A stretch of 64,000 bases of DNA from Paracyclopina nana (Eukaryota; Arthropoda; Copepoda; Cyclopoida; Cyclopettidae), in contig JAGUCH010000006.1 in assembly GCA_019096065.1 (NCBI GenBank), forward strand, positions 1,384,001 through 1,448,000. The letters run 5' to 3'. The notes beneath the pieces were generated by a model. The model worked only from the letters and a program-made list of their open reading frames with translations. It was not told where the DNA came from and did no database searches. The translations under genes were made by a program, and so were the position numbers. This document shows, piece by piece, positions 10,901-22,379 of this stretch. The stretch's first letter is position 1. The number at the start of each line of letters is the position of its first letter.

Positions 10901-13070
10901 CCCAACAAACTTTTCAGCATGAGAGATCCCTATATTCTCGAGCTTGGCCCACTTTTTCAAGGCAAGGCAAAACTTTGTGTGTGGTGGGTTGGATTATTAA
11001 TATACTACTCAACCCATATCAGATCGAAACCACCATGCTTAGTGATGATGTTTACCTTTGGACAGTTCGGTTTGAACGCAAATGTAGCTGGCCTCGAGGT
11101 ATCTCTCAGTGTCTGGACAAGGGTTGGAACCGAAGTCAAAGTCTGAGGCGGAGATCTCGCATTCGCCATAGTTGTTACAACTGAAAAAGGGAAGGAAGAG
11201 GAGGACATTATTTGAAATACCCGGAAGGCTTTTTGAAATTGGCAGAATCTGAGTGAGTATGCGGTGGGAAAGTTTTGTGTGCTCTTTGAGAACATATGAG
11301 CACAATCAGGTGAAATCTCTATTCAAGGTAAAAACGTTAAAAAATTACTCACTAACCAGATTCAAAAGCAAATAACAAGTCGCAACTAGCGCGACGGCAG
11401 TGAATTGTCAGAATTGGCTGAATTCACATCAATAATAAACAAGAAAATGGGAGCTATCTTAATTTTGGAGAAAATCGTCAAACGGTTAGGGAAAACGCCA
11501 CTTTGAGAAAACAATAACTCTATTGTTGATCCTGCAACAATATTTGTAAGATAAAAGCAAGCTCAGCAAAAACTAGGAGAAAAGGCAAATTGCGCTAACA
11601 TGAAATGGCAGAAATGAGAGCTGAGAAAAACACGCCCGATTCTGTTTAGTGTCAGCTGTACTCAAAATGAGCAAATCTAGACTTGACGAAAACTTTTGCA
11701 AAAGCTGACCAAGTAGCCAAGTGATTTACGCAGAAGTTGATTTTGTTGCAAAAATGTGTGCAAAAGCCGATGCAGCTGCTGGAGTTGATGCAAGAATCAA
11801 GATGAGAGAGTGGTAAGTGAAAAATCTTGGAATTTTTTTTCTCGCTTTTGTCCCCTTGCGTTGCCGTTGCAATTGTTGAGATATTAGAGGCAATCAAAAT
11901 GGAACAAGACTGGCCAGCTCCACCAGTTGTATCTTTTTTTGCGAGGCCCAATAAGAGAGCCCAATTTTACAGTGACTCAAGAAAAATGGGGTTCCTGATA
12001 AATGTATCCTTTTTTGCAGAAAATCGAAGTTGTCAAACTAATTGCTTGCTATCCCGGGACAGCCTTCATGGTACCACAAAATATCTGGTAAGGAAAACGT
12101 TCATCATTTTAATTAATGATCCGTGGCATGTCAGTTGTGAATTATTGATGGCCAAAGGCCGCCACTATTAGCTGAAGGCCTTATTTCCTTTTAAAGTAAG
12201 CATACTTGCCACAAGCACCATATGCGATCAATTAAGGAGGCCAAGTAGAATTTGGATGTATGTAGATAGCCTTTTGCCAAGGAAAAGGGGTTGTTTTGTT
12301 TTCATGCTTGGGTAATTGCTCTCGAAAATATCTCATAATTTATTAAGTGGATCAATTACACTGTTGTCTTCCAAGTGGAATATGTGGAGCTTTCTTATAC
12401 TAGAGAATATTGGTTGAGTGTAGCTCGAGATATGCCGACAAGTGTGCAATTTGTTGGAAATTATGGCTCTTGCACTAAAAGCCAGTATATGCATCACGAA
12501 ATGGCTATGAAAACGCCCAAGAGTTGAAAATTGATTGCATCTACTGCATAAAACGATAATACGCGGTCTGTTCAAGCACATTATATCCTATGTAGTACCT
12601 CCATAATGCTATGTATGTTTGGCTGGATTAATGGCTCCACACTAAGCGAGCTTTTGTTTTACCTCCCAATGGCATTGAGAGTGTATCTAATTTGGTTTTC
12701 CTTCTTGCTCACTTGCTCTCTGACCTTCGCCTGATTCTATCAAGCTGCAACCAATGCTGCTTCGGTGCTGTTGCACTCTCACTGCGGCTGAAGCAATTAA
12801 CTGAAGTAACTTACTACAGCTTTGAAGCGCTCGGAAATGAAATGTCACAATTTCTGATTACTTACTTGCTTTCTAATACATCCTTGGCTCTGGGTGAGTA
12901 GCAATTGACGCTCCAAGTGGTCATACTTTTGTCGTTGCACACGGCAATCGAGAACCTGCCATAATTGGCCCTTGTCACCTTGATGACTTCATTGTCCGCC
13001 TCGGAGCATTGGAGGAACAGCCTTGCACCGTGGCATGCGTACGCCGTTTTTTCCCCTTCGATAGCAGCAT
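4968..13070 (-). CDS. latrophilin-like adhesion receptor with a single membrane span, 5' partial
   Basis: Minus-strand exons are 13070-12866, 11180-11056, 10779-10116, 10047-9851, 8833-8106, 7217-6576 and 5474-4968, all GT-AG with agreeing phase, giving about 1021 aa. Exons 1-2 form a Gal-lectin (RBL) domain with the latrophilin signature RANYGRFSIAVCND and NPCPDTERYLEA. A Ser/Thr-rich linker follows, then a four-cysteine HormR domain (RGLTWPS to DLSSC). A GAIN region ends in a GPS with the four family cysteines (CSAW, SSC, ECVC). One hydrophobic span (VVIVAVSATLLVASVLSS, about 8120-8200) precedes CRRVK. The remaining 380 residues are a polar tail rich in Ser, His and Gln, with no further membrane helices. 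Latrophilins (Cirl/ADGRL) normally have seven helices here. The GPS cleavage site reads GLS instead of HLT. The exon with the signal peptide is not found, though an ATG in frame upstream of 13070 could also serve. The introns hold no recognisable 7TM exons. Confidence 0.85.
8106..8205 (-). other. single transmembrane segment of the latrophilin-like protein
   Basis: The last 33 or so codons of the GPS exon encode a hydrophobic stretch (VVIVAVSATLLVASVLSS and onward to IYC) followed by Arg-Arg and Lys. This fits a single-pass protein with the tail inside the cell. The next exon begins IRDKKWEEED, which is soluble in character. Confidence 0.8.
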
Positions 13071-16000
13071 CTGGAATTGAGATAGCATTCAATAATGGCG
13101 TAATTTGCATTCTGCAGATTACTGCTGCCAATCCAGCTGCTGCCCTGAAATCTCCTGGCAGATGTTGTTGGTCGAATGTCAATTGGCTTTTGACGCTATG
13201 CCACGTCCAACGAGCTCCTTTGTCAGCCTAATGGAGCTGTCTAATTTGGCTTGTTATGAATCTATTGAACAACACAGCGCATTATGCATTCGCCACATCA
13301 TAATCGCGCGCGTCAAAAGGAGCGATTACACACGATCGATCCAGAGATTGAATTTGTAGGAAACTGTAAGCATATAGAGCGAGCTAAAGTGCTCCGTTCT
13401 CAGGAAAAATGTTGTCTGCCATCGTCATGTCGACGTGAAATATGACAGTACATTCTTTAGCTCTTTAGCTATTCCGTACAGAGGGTGAGTAGACTCACAA
13501 AAGAATTGTCGTCTCATCCCTTATACACAACACTACTTTCAAGTGGTAGACGACGTCAAAATGCTTTCAACAATCCCAGGGGACATCAGAGCCCGAAAAT
13601 GTCTACTTTGTACTTAACCTCCTACCAACCAAGTTTTTACATGTCAAACTTTATTGGGTGAGCTTTCGAGTGACTTGGGAGGAGAGCCAGCTTGCTGCCA
13701 AACGACGTCTGTTTCGACAAGATACAACTACTGCTACTATAGAGTGAGTTGGAGCGACACTCCTCGAAAAAAAGAGCAGTAATGGTGCGCTATCATTTCG
13801 AAAGTCTCTGGTCCAGAACCAGCTACAATTCCATTGCTCCTATACACAGTAGTATAGGGTCTGCTGCTTTAGGGCGACAAGATGAGGGGATTTCACAATA
13901 TAATTTCGCGCAAAGTCCCTAAGGAGCATTCCGCTCCCAACGATGCTGGTGCTGGTCCAATTTACCAAGTTTATGGCATCAACTGTATACTATATAGTGT
14001 AGTAGCAGCAGCACATGGGGTTACCATACCAAAACTCTCGCGCGAGCTCCCCACCGCTCAACAACGCAAAATACTTCATCAATCTAAAGCTGCTTTCTCT
14101 TTAAAAGAGCGAGTTTGTAATAGCCTGCAATCTTATCTTTCCTCTACTCAGCATGTGTTTATTTGGCCATAAACTCGCACACAATGTGGCTCGAGATCAT
14201 CAAGCTGCTGCTACTGGCCTCTCTCAAACATATAGTAGTTTTTGGTATGGCAGGAATCAAGATCCCATCAGGAGCTGGCTGAAAATCTCAATAAAGATCT
14301 GCGTCCTTCTGATTCACGGGTCATAAACTCGAATTGTTCTCCCCTTCCTCCACCATGCAAACATTATTTCCGAGCTTGCTCTTGGCAGTGGAAAAACTCC
14401 AACAAAATGTAGTAGTTGTAGTACAACATTCACGCTTTAGATGATTGTCAATATGGATTTAGAGGGCTCTTTCCTACTTTTCTCTCGCGTCGTTCAAAAG
14501 AGCAGTAGAAGCTATTCAATAAATATTTGAATGGGTTTAAGTTCTTCTGCGACACTGAGTGCATGCACTCCCCTCTCCACGCTGCTGCCTTTCCTTGGAA
14601 AAAAATTGTCAAAAGAAGTCAGGCTGCCTTTTATGTGGCGATAAAGACGCTTTTCTTCCAGTTTAATGTCGCCGTTTGAGGCTGCCTTTATGGAGCTCTT
14701 CCATAAGGAGAGCACTTGCCCAGGTGCCGATTTAAATCCATTGGATGTGCCATTTTAAGCTGATGAGTAGCCGTGAAAATGGGATGATCCACTTTTATGC
14801 AGTGAGGAGCTCTGCTGAATACAAAGGACGTACATCGACCATAAAATTTCACCCTCCCCTTTGGCAATCTACCGCCCATTCAAGTGAAGTCGATATTTTA
14901 GCAGAACATTTTTTATCCTACAATCCACTAGCTGTAAACTACTAAAAAATGGTAAGCATCAATGCTTTAAGTGCTGCTAGATAAGGGAGCCATTTTGGAC
15001 CCTCATGGAAACCAACCATACGCGTTTGTTGGTGTTGGGGCTACTGAATTGAATAGGAAAACTGATTGTTGTACCAGCACAACTACCGATCCACTTGGGA
15101 CTGAACGGTGGCGAGTTTCAACGGCAAACTCTATACAGATCGACCGTCGGATCTCGTTAGTCCAAGTGGCATGACGTCACTTCATAGCACAATAATTCAC
15201 TCAGTAACAAATGCAGTCACAAGAGCACGCTGAACCATCATTAATTTTCGTTTGAAAAAAAGTCTAGTCGTGAAAATTCAGCAGTGCAGCTGAAAAAGCG
15301 GAAGATAATTCGTTTTCCGACACCTTATGCTACCAGATACCCCCGTTGTGCAGAGCACTGGAAGTCAAAACTCCCGATGGAGTTTGAGCTGCTCACAGTA
15401 GGGGGTTCTCAAACGGGACGAAAGGCAAAAAGATTGAGCATCTCTGTATTCGATCTACGCTGTATTAGGACGAGAGGTGAAGATTAATGTCTCCATTACT
15501 TTAACTAGGATGAAAGTTTGCTCAGCATGGCTATACAGCATACATAATAGTATATAGTGGCAAAATCTCTTACATATACTACGGCTGGGCGCGATTATCC
15601 CTGGCGACAGCATATAAAGCTGGATTAGCCGAACCGAAACTTGTCTGAATGAACGTGATCCCAAAAGTTGGCTAGAGCAATCACCGGGCTTGCCAGCTAT
15701 TTTGTAAAGTTTAAAGCATTAAGCATAACTGATGATGATGGTTCGTGTGTGGGGGGAAACTATTTGACAGTTGAGAATTGCCAATGGAGTAAAACGTACG
15801 ATATATGCTGGAAGAAGGGGGTGGCAGCTAGCTACGTAGCTAGGCTGGCTCGGATTTGACAAAGAGGGTTTCCTCATCATTCTGATGGGGTTGATGTAGC
15901 TCAAGGCAAATATTGTTCCATTTTGTAGCTGTCACACCAGCTCCGGGCGCTAGGAAGAGATATTTATAAAGGAGATAGACAATTTTCACCATTGACAGTA

Positions 16001-19000
16001 TTTGTCACTCTGCCGTGAGGACTGGTCTCATTTTTCAATCTCTTTTTTGATGTGCAATGTGCAAATGCGTTCGACACTTGCTTGTGATCACGGCGGATTG
16101 GGGGCTGAAATATGAGAGCTTTGGCAGACTCTGAATGGTGTGTGACACCTCGTAAAATTCGCCTCAGTGCATGGCCACCTTCTGCCGATGCCCAATTTCG
16201 TGCCAACAATGGGGGCTTTTCAGACGGCTCTGGCGCGGCCAAAATTCCTAATTCCCAGCATAGCACTACAAAGTGCACTGTTGCAGCTGTGAGCAAAGTG
16301 CATGAAAGAAGAAGTGTAGTTAAAAATTTGCTCTCTCCTTTTGCAGGCGAAGAAGGAGCAACTGACCAGTTCTCACACGCATAAATTAGGTCAGACGCTC
16401 TACATTTTTTGCATATCTCATTTCCCCGGAGAAGGTGCTGAACATCGATGTATGCGGATCGAACTCACTGGCTATACATAGTATTGGGGAGAAACATAAA
16501 GTTGTACCGCACACGAAGTGCGTACACCAGAGGCTCATTAAGACCTCACGTCGCGTTTTAAGGAAATGACTCACACATGAGCTCTCGTACATATGATTCT
16601 CCCTCGCCACAAAAGATCACTTATTCCACTACACTAGTATTATATTGCTAAAGTTGGAGCTTTTTTCGATTTGCAAGAAGATAATATCCCATCAGAGCAT
16701 AACCACTGCACTGTATATATGGAAGACACGTCGCTAATGCACGTCTATTAATACAAATACATAATAGCATCCCAGAGAGTGAATAGGAATGGGGGGACCT
16801 TCCTGTCAAGAGTAAATAAAGGTGCATCATGCCTTCTTCGTTGCAACAACAAATCAGCCTCATGTATCCTTCTGTACTAGTATATATACACATCTTTGGA
16901 CAATGCACTGCAAAGCTGGGGAGATATGAAAGAAAGCCTCATTCTCATTATCGTGTTCACGACTTTGAGGGTGGGAGAGCTGCGGGGTGTCCTCAGCACA
17001 CCGCCATCATCCCCTTACGGCCTACTACATGTACATAAGATCAAGGGAGGTGGAGAGCAGCAAGTAATATTCATCAGAGCCAAGATTGGGCAATCCCATC
17101 CTAGCATGGAGAGCGGAAATGGAACCACATTTGTTTTCGGCTCCGACGTCTCAATGGGTGACTTGGTACAATCACGTGTGTAATAGCCCCCCGCGGCCTC
17201 CGTTAGCGAGGCTGGGTGTGACAAGAGTCCATCACATCGAAGATGGAGTGCGATTATCGAGCCAAGTGGGTCCGAAAGATGCTATACTGCATATAATACA
17301 CTTTGCGTTGTACTATTATATCAAGTAGATAGCGCGAGCAAACAGAGCTTTCCATCATCCAAATCTCATAACCAGAAAATGAAGCTAGAGCCAAAAAGTT
17401 TATGGCATGCTCCGCAGCCGCGCACAGCTCCCATCCAGAAAGAAATTTCGCCCTGGCTATTACAAGTATATGCCCCCATTTTGTTATCAACATGCCACAT
17501 ATAGAAGGTAGTAGTATATGGGCGGGGTTTGAGTAACATGTCGTAAACATGAGCATTTGGGGCAAACTTTTGCGGTATTACAAGGTGGCTTTTCAACTCA
17601 AAGCATGAGAGATGTTTTTACAAAGGGTCACAAAAACACACAAAAAGCGAGGCTTAACTTTGGTAAACTCCTTTCCCATCAAACGTAAGAGGGATAGGAT
17701 TTGAGAAGTGGCTTATTTGGGAAGCAGCACCATACTAACGTAGCACAAAGAGACTTCCAGCTATGATAGAAAACCTCGCAAGGATTGGGAGTGTTTTTTC
17801 TACGTCCCTCGCTAGCTCGCTTCTGCTTCGCTTTAGCGGCTTACCAAAGTTCGGAGCGAAGACTTTCGTGGTAATGGACTTACTCACGCTGTGGCAACAT
17901 TGCTGACCATTTTGAGGTGCGCAGCTCTGTCCAACTAGGCGTGTGATATTTCCAGATGGAGGAGGAAGCCTTTTTTGTTCTTACCTTGGTGATCTCCGTT
18001 TGTTGGGGCCCAAAAATGAAGAGTTGACAGGAGGAGAGCAGGGAAAAAGTGGCGGAAAAAGTTTCTTTCCGGCGACATCTTGGCAGGTCCTGCCAATCCA
18101 GGGAAACCCTGAAATGATGATGGACTGTTATTATGATGCTAGTGTCTATATACTATGGAGCAAGCTTTCAAATACTTATATAGATAGCATTGAATAGGGG
18201 AAGTTTCATGCATTAGTTATATGGTGTGTCTAACAATTGGATGTAGTGGTATGCAACCTTGAAAGCCTCACATATTACGTGAAGTGCATCTGTTTGAGTC
18301 CATTAATAGGACGAACAAAATGTAATTAAAGCTTCTCGTTTTCTGTATACGTATGTATGCGTGGCATTTATAGATACCACTAGTTTATTGGTATATATTT
18401 ATTAATTACCAAAATACTACAATTGGAGCTTTTTAATCTAAAACCACCACACTCCTTCTCTCGAATGCTACAACTATTTTTTAGTGGTTAATGTAATCGC
18501 CTAGTACTCGTGGTTTTTTTCCTACACACTACTCCATTTTCTGAAAAGCTTTTCAGAAAATGATGATGTGGTATTAGCAAAAACTGCACCGTTTTTGTGG
18601 AGGAATCACCCGCCGTCGGTTTTTTTTCGGGGATGACTCAATCGATTTGCGGGTGAAAATCCTGCTACTATATGCTCTCGTCGTCGTGATATATGATGGT
18701 CTTCATCCGAACACTATGCAATTAGTCGATTGCACATGAATGAAACTGCATTGTAGTCAGGAAATCCTGGCTAGCGAAATTGCTTTCTTTATGCCTTCTA
18801 AGTTGTGCGTAAACCATTTGTCAAAATTGCAACGAATGCGAATGGCAACATCTGGCAAAAGTTGGCGAAATGTCGAGAGAGGCAATTGGAAAGCCCTGCT
18901 TTTAAGGTTTCCTGCCATCGAGCACATGGAAGCCAAATTGAGCATTGATTATGGATGAAATTGAAACGAAGAAATCACTCACGGATGAGCAGATGAAATG

Positions 19001-21606
19001 ACGATTAGAGCCGACTTTCTCGTGGATATATCCCTTCATTCGGCCTCATCGACTCTAACGACAGACGAGTTACGACCGGTCGTGAGAAGTCAAACATCAT
19101 CAGAAAAGGGGTCGAAGGTTCGAAAAGAAAGAATTTCTTTGAGGGCTCAGCAATTCGAACAAGAGGAGGAAGAGCCATTGTCAACTTTAATTTGCGGTGG
19201 GCTCGTCGTGTGTGAGCAGGTCTATATCCCGTTCATGTGCAAAGTTGCTTTTCGGAAAGTAAAAAATTGTCATAAGGCAAAGGAGTTTTGGTATCAAACC
19301 ACTTAAGAAGGGCTTCTCAACTAGTTGAACCAGGAAACGAGTTAACAAATTTAGGGCAAAATTCAGAAAAACTTTGATTATTTCAGCTGCATCTTAGATG
19401 TAACAGCTCTGCAATTTTTGAGTTGATTCATATGAATTTGTGTGAGACATTTTGATTCAGAAGTAACCAGTTTGGCACTGAAATTGAAATAAGCTTTGTG
19501 AGTGTTTACTTTTCAATAGTCTTAAAATTGACCCGTTTTTTCCAAAGTGTTAGCATCAGCAGAAGTTTACTTTTGTGTTTGTCATAAGACAATTTTTCTC
19601 CTTTCGGTAAGGCGTTCGGCGTGCATTATCGTAAGGAATTTGGGGGCACATGAACGGGATACTAGTCAGCTTTCAAGCTGACCTTGATGTATCCTTTTCG
19701 AAAGAAAAATCACAAGAATACGAATCCTTTCCGATATTAATACTGAGCTTTCTTTCACAATGGTGTCAGCACTATACAGCATGCATCTCTCACATCGAGG
19801 AAATGGCACAGATGTGGCACCAGATAAAAAAAACTTTCAAATGTATATGAAAAGTTGCGCATTTTTCGTATAAAGAAGTGAGTGTATATTCTACTGTGCA
19901 CGCAACAAACTCCAGCGCGGAGAAAAGTTGTCTTGGGTCCTCGATTTGGTGCTTTTTTACATGCATTAAGTAGTATCTTGCAGGGTAACCCTAGGCAACC
20001 ATTTTGTAAAACTTTGCTACCCAAAACTTCTTACCACTTCCCAAGGGAACAAAACACAAGGAAAAGTACTAATGGGCCAAAAAAGTTGCTGGGACGAGAA
20101 AAATCACCCACCTGTCACTGTTGCGGAAACCGAGGAGGAGGAGAAGGGATTTTCTGAATTCACATTTCACTCAATACGATCTTTCCCCTCTGCTTTCTCT
20201 AAGCCTACTGAAGAGTTCCTCGTGAACTCGCAGCTACTGATTTTGAGCGCCGCGCTTTTGACGCCGGCGACCGCGCATGGAGATAGCAGACAAACGCATC
20301 AGGACGCGTCGCGATCCCGCGCCTAAAAACTCACCTTCTTCATACCGTCAAATTCCACAACTGCTGGCTTCTCTGTATCTTTACAACCGTGAGGGGAACG
20401 CTAAAAGGGCTTTGTGGAAAGGCCATGCAGCAGCGATGATGATAAAGTGACAGCCAAGGGACGAAAATATGGTTGGTGAGAGTTGTGTTTGGCACATCTT
20501 TCCCCCCCTCGTTTCCCCCCTTTGTGCTATTATACAATATTTGAGCCTTTGTTACTTATCGAGTTAATGGTAAAATTGTGCTTGAAATACTAGACTAGTA
20601 CTTTTGCACCTCCTCAAAAGAAGAAAGGCTCGTTTTGTTCTTATGCAACTCAATATATTCGCAGCAGAAATAAATTGCCTGCAATCTAGCATAGCTAGCG
20701 AGTGCTCAACTTCTTTTTCTTGCGACACTTTTAAGCATCGCTTTCTGTGCAATATCTGCAGAGCAGCAGCTTTGGTTGGCATGCAAGAAAAGGCGAAAAT
20801 TTGCATCTAAATTAGAAATTATTGCCTCCTTGCTTTGCTCAAAGACTTGCTTTGGCTTTAGGTGCTCAAATGAAGAGAGGTCGCAGGTGGTGTCGCGCGA
20901 TTCGCCTCAGAAAATTGGCAACAACTTGCAAATTAAGCTACCTTGAACCAAATTGCCTTACGCTAACAAAGCTTGCAAGATGATGGGATTATACGAGATG
21001 AAGGAAGGCGAAGAAGAAAAGCACAATTGCATCAAAGACAAAGAAATAGAGGTCTTTTATCAGGAAGACCGCAGGAGCTAGATCGAGACGACTTTCTTTC
21101 TGCATCGCACTGTATAGCTTCTAGGGGATGATTCGATGATTGGAAATGTGCAAAAGTCCCCTTTCACCATGAACGAGTGCTGCGATGTATGCGCAAAACC
21201 CAATGGTCGCAGAAATGTCCTGAGAAGCATTTGCTAGATTGGAGCCAATATCGTGCATTGATTGCTCAGAACAAAAAAAAAAAGACAGCCAGCATACGGA
21301 GTGCACCACCACTTGGCTTCTTCAGCCATTTGTCCTTTTCCACTGATTGGAGATTGACGAACAGAGTTGCTACGCGTTTTGGGCACGTTTCACATCCATC
21401 TTTGCATGCTTCTGTGACATTTTACAAGGATCGTTTGGAGAGAAACGACCCTGCATGCACTAAAGGGCCTGGAGAAAAATTGCAGGGCATGAACAAAGAC
21501 TACTGTCTCCTTTTTTGTTCGATGTAGCGAGTGAGATCCTCAAAGGATACTTTATCATGAGCCAATGAATATAGTTCTACTAGATAGGGGAGTGTTTATA
21601 AGGGGG
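13071..21606. other. gene-poor stretch
   Basis: No open frame here shows a recognisable domain or a convincing set of splice sites. The 5' exon or exons and promoter of the latrophilin-like gene probably lie in it. It is AT-rich with frequent TATATA-type runs, and it carries one 28-bp perfect palindrome, listed separately. Confidence 0.4.
18535..18562. repeat. 28-bp perfect palindrome
   Basis: The half CATTTTCTGAAAAG is followed directly by its exact reverse complement, centred on AAGCTT. There is no spacer. Confidence 0.85.
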
Positions 21607-21611
21607 CTTCT
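21607..21611. repeat. target-site duplication, left copy (CTTCT)
   Basis: CTTCT directly precedes the 5' LTR and recurs at 31444-31448 directly after the 3' LTR. Five bases is within the range known for BEL/Pao insertions. Confidence 0.8.
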
Positions 21612-21991
21612 TGGTGCGCACCTCTATTTTAGCTACCTTGTATAGCGCGATGTTCAGCTATTGTCTCATTACTAAGATGCGAATGCTCAATATAGTTTTG
21701 TCCGCCATTGCATTAAGAAGCCATTTTCTTAGACTTTGGCCAAAAGGCCTTTATTAGACTCATAGTGCAAAAGCAAGAGCTGCTTGCAGCCGCCGCTGCC
21801 GCCGCATCCGTCTTCTATCGGCCTCAACCTCGGGATCTATCCAGGCCAAATAGCTCCCTTGAATTCGGCCCTTTCTTGCATCGTCATCGTCTTCGGCACC
21901 GGCCTCGGCCTCGACTTCGTCCTCGGCCTCAGCCTCGTCTCTGACCTCGACATCGACCTCAGGCAAGATAGTATTTAGCAGGTCATTATCA
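21612..21991 (+). repeat. 5' LTR of the BEL/Pao element
   Basis: This is a 380-bp terminal repeat, TG...CA, matching 31064-31443 at every position compared by eye. Its second half is GC-rich with a run of GGCCTCG-like repeats. Confidence 0.92.
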
Positions 21992-21997
21992 ACTTCG

Positions 21998-22015
21998 TGG
22001 CGCATCCAACGGTGG
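21998..22015 (+). promoter_or_regulatory. putative primer-binding site
   Basis: TGGCGCATCCAACGGTGG starts six bases after the 5' LTR. TGG is the complement of a tRNA CCA end, which is where LTR elements place this site. The tRNA was not identified. Confidence 0.55.
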
Positions 22016-22084
22016 GGCCGGCATCCACTCCTTGAAAAAAGGAGCTCCCAACCGGCCATTTTGAGCTGGACTCAAAAACATTGT

Positions 22085-22345
22085 CAGACTGTGTATGTGA
22101 GTCAGCTAAACTAAAAACTAAAAACTTTCTTTCCCGTGTGAAAATTGTCAAAATTGGGTGGGTAATTGCGCTGTGATGCCGCGCGGCGGCATTTCCCACT
22201 GACCCAAAACGTTGCAAAAACTGTGCAAGTGAGTCAGTTAACCAAAACTCTCTTTCATCCACGTGGGAAAATTAAATCATCGAGTGGGCATTGCACCTTG
22301 ACTTGCCGCACGGCCAAATTCCCCACCGGCTCAAAATCAAAATTC
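22085..22345 (+). repeat. degenerate tandem duplication in the element's leader
   Basis: Two stretches of roughly 125 bp, starting near 22087 and 22222, share GTGAGTCAG, an ACTTTCTTTC or ACTCTCTTTC block, a GTG(G)GAAAATT block, a GTGGG block and a (G)CCGC-rich block in the same order. The leader of the BEL/Pao element therefore seems to have arisen by duplication. Confidence 0.5.
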
Positions 22346-22379
22346 GGAAATTTGGTGCTCACCATTTTCCAGGAATGAC

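Noticed and set aside
14184-14246. ATG followed by a hydrophobic, signal-peptide-like stretch ending at a possible donor (+ strand)
   Set aside because: No plus-strand gene follows within reach and the hydrophobic run is short. Likely chance.
15964-16296. Minus-strand open frame with a hydrophobic start, as a possible first exon of the latrophilin-like gene
   Set aside because: It begins with TTG, shows no clear donor in the needed phase and has no family resemblance.
21760-22059. Acidic antisense open frame in the 5' LTR (and 31212-31466 in the 3' LTR)
   Set aside because: It runs against the element's direction, is low-complexity, and is duplicated only because the LTR is. No evidence of translation.
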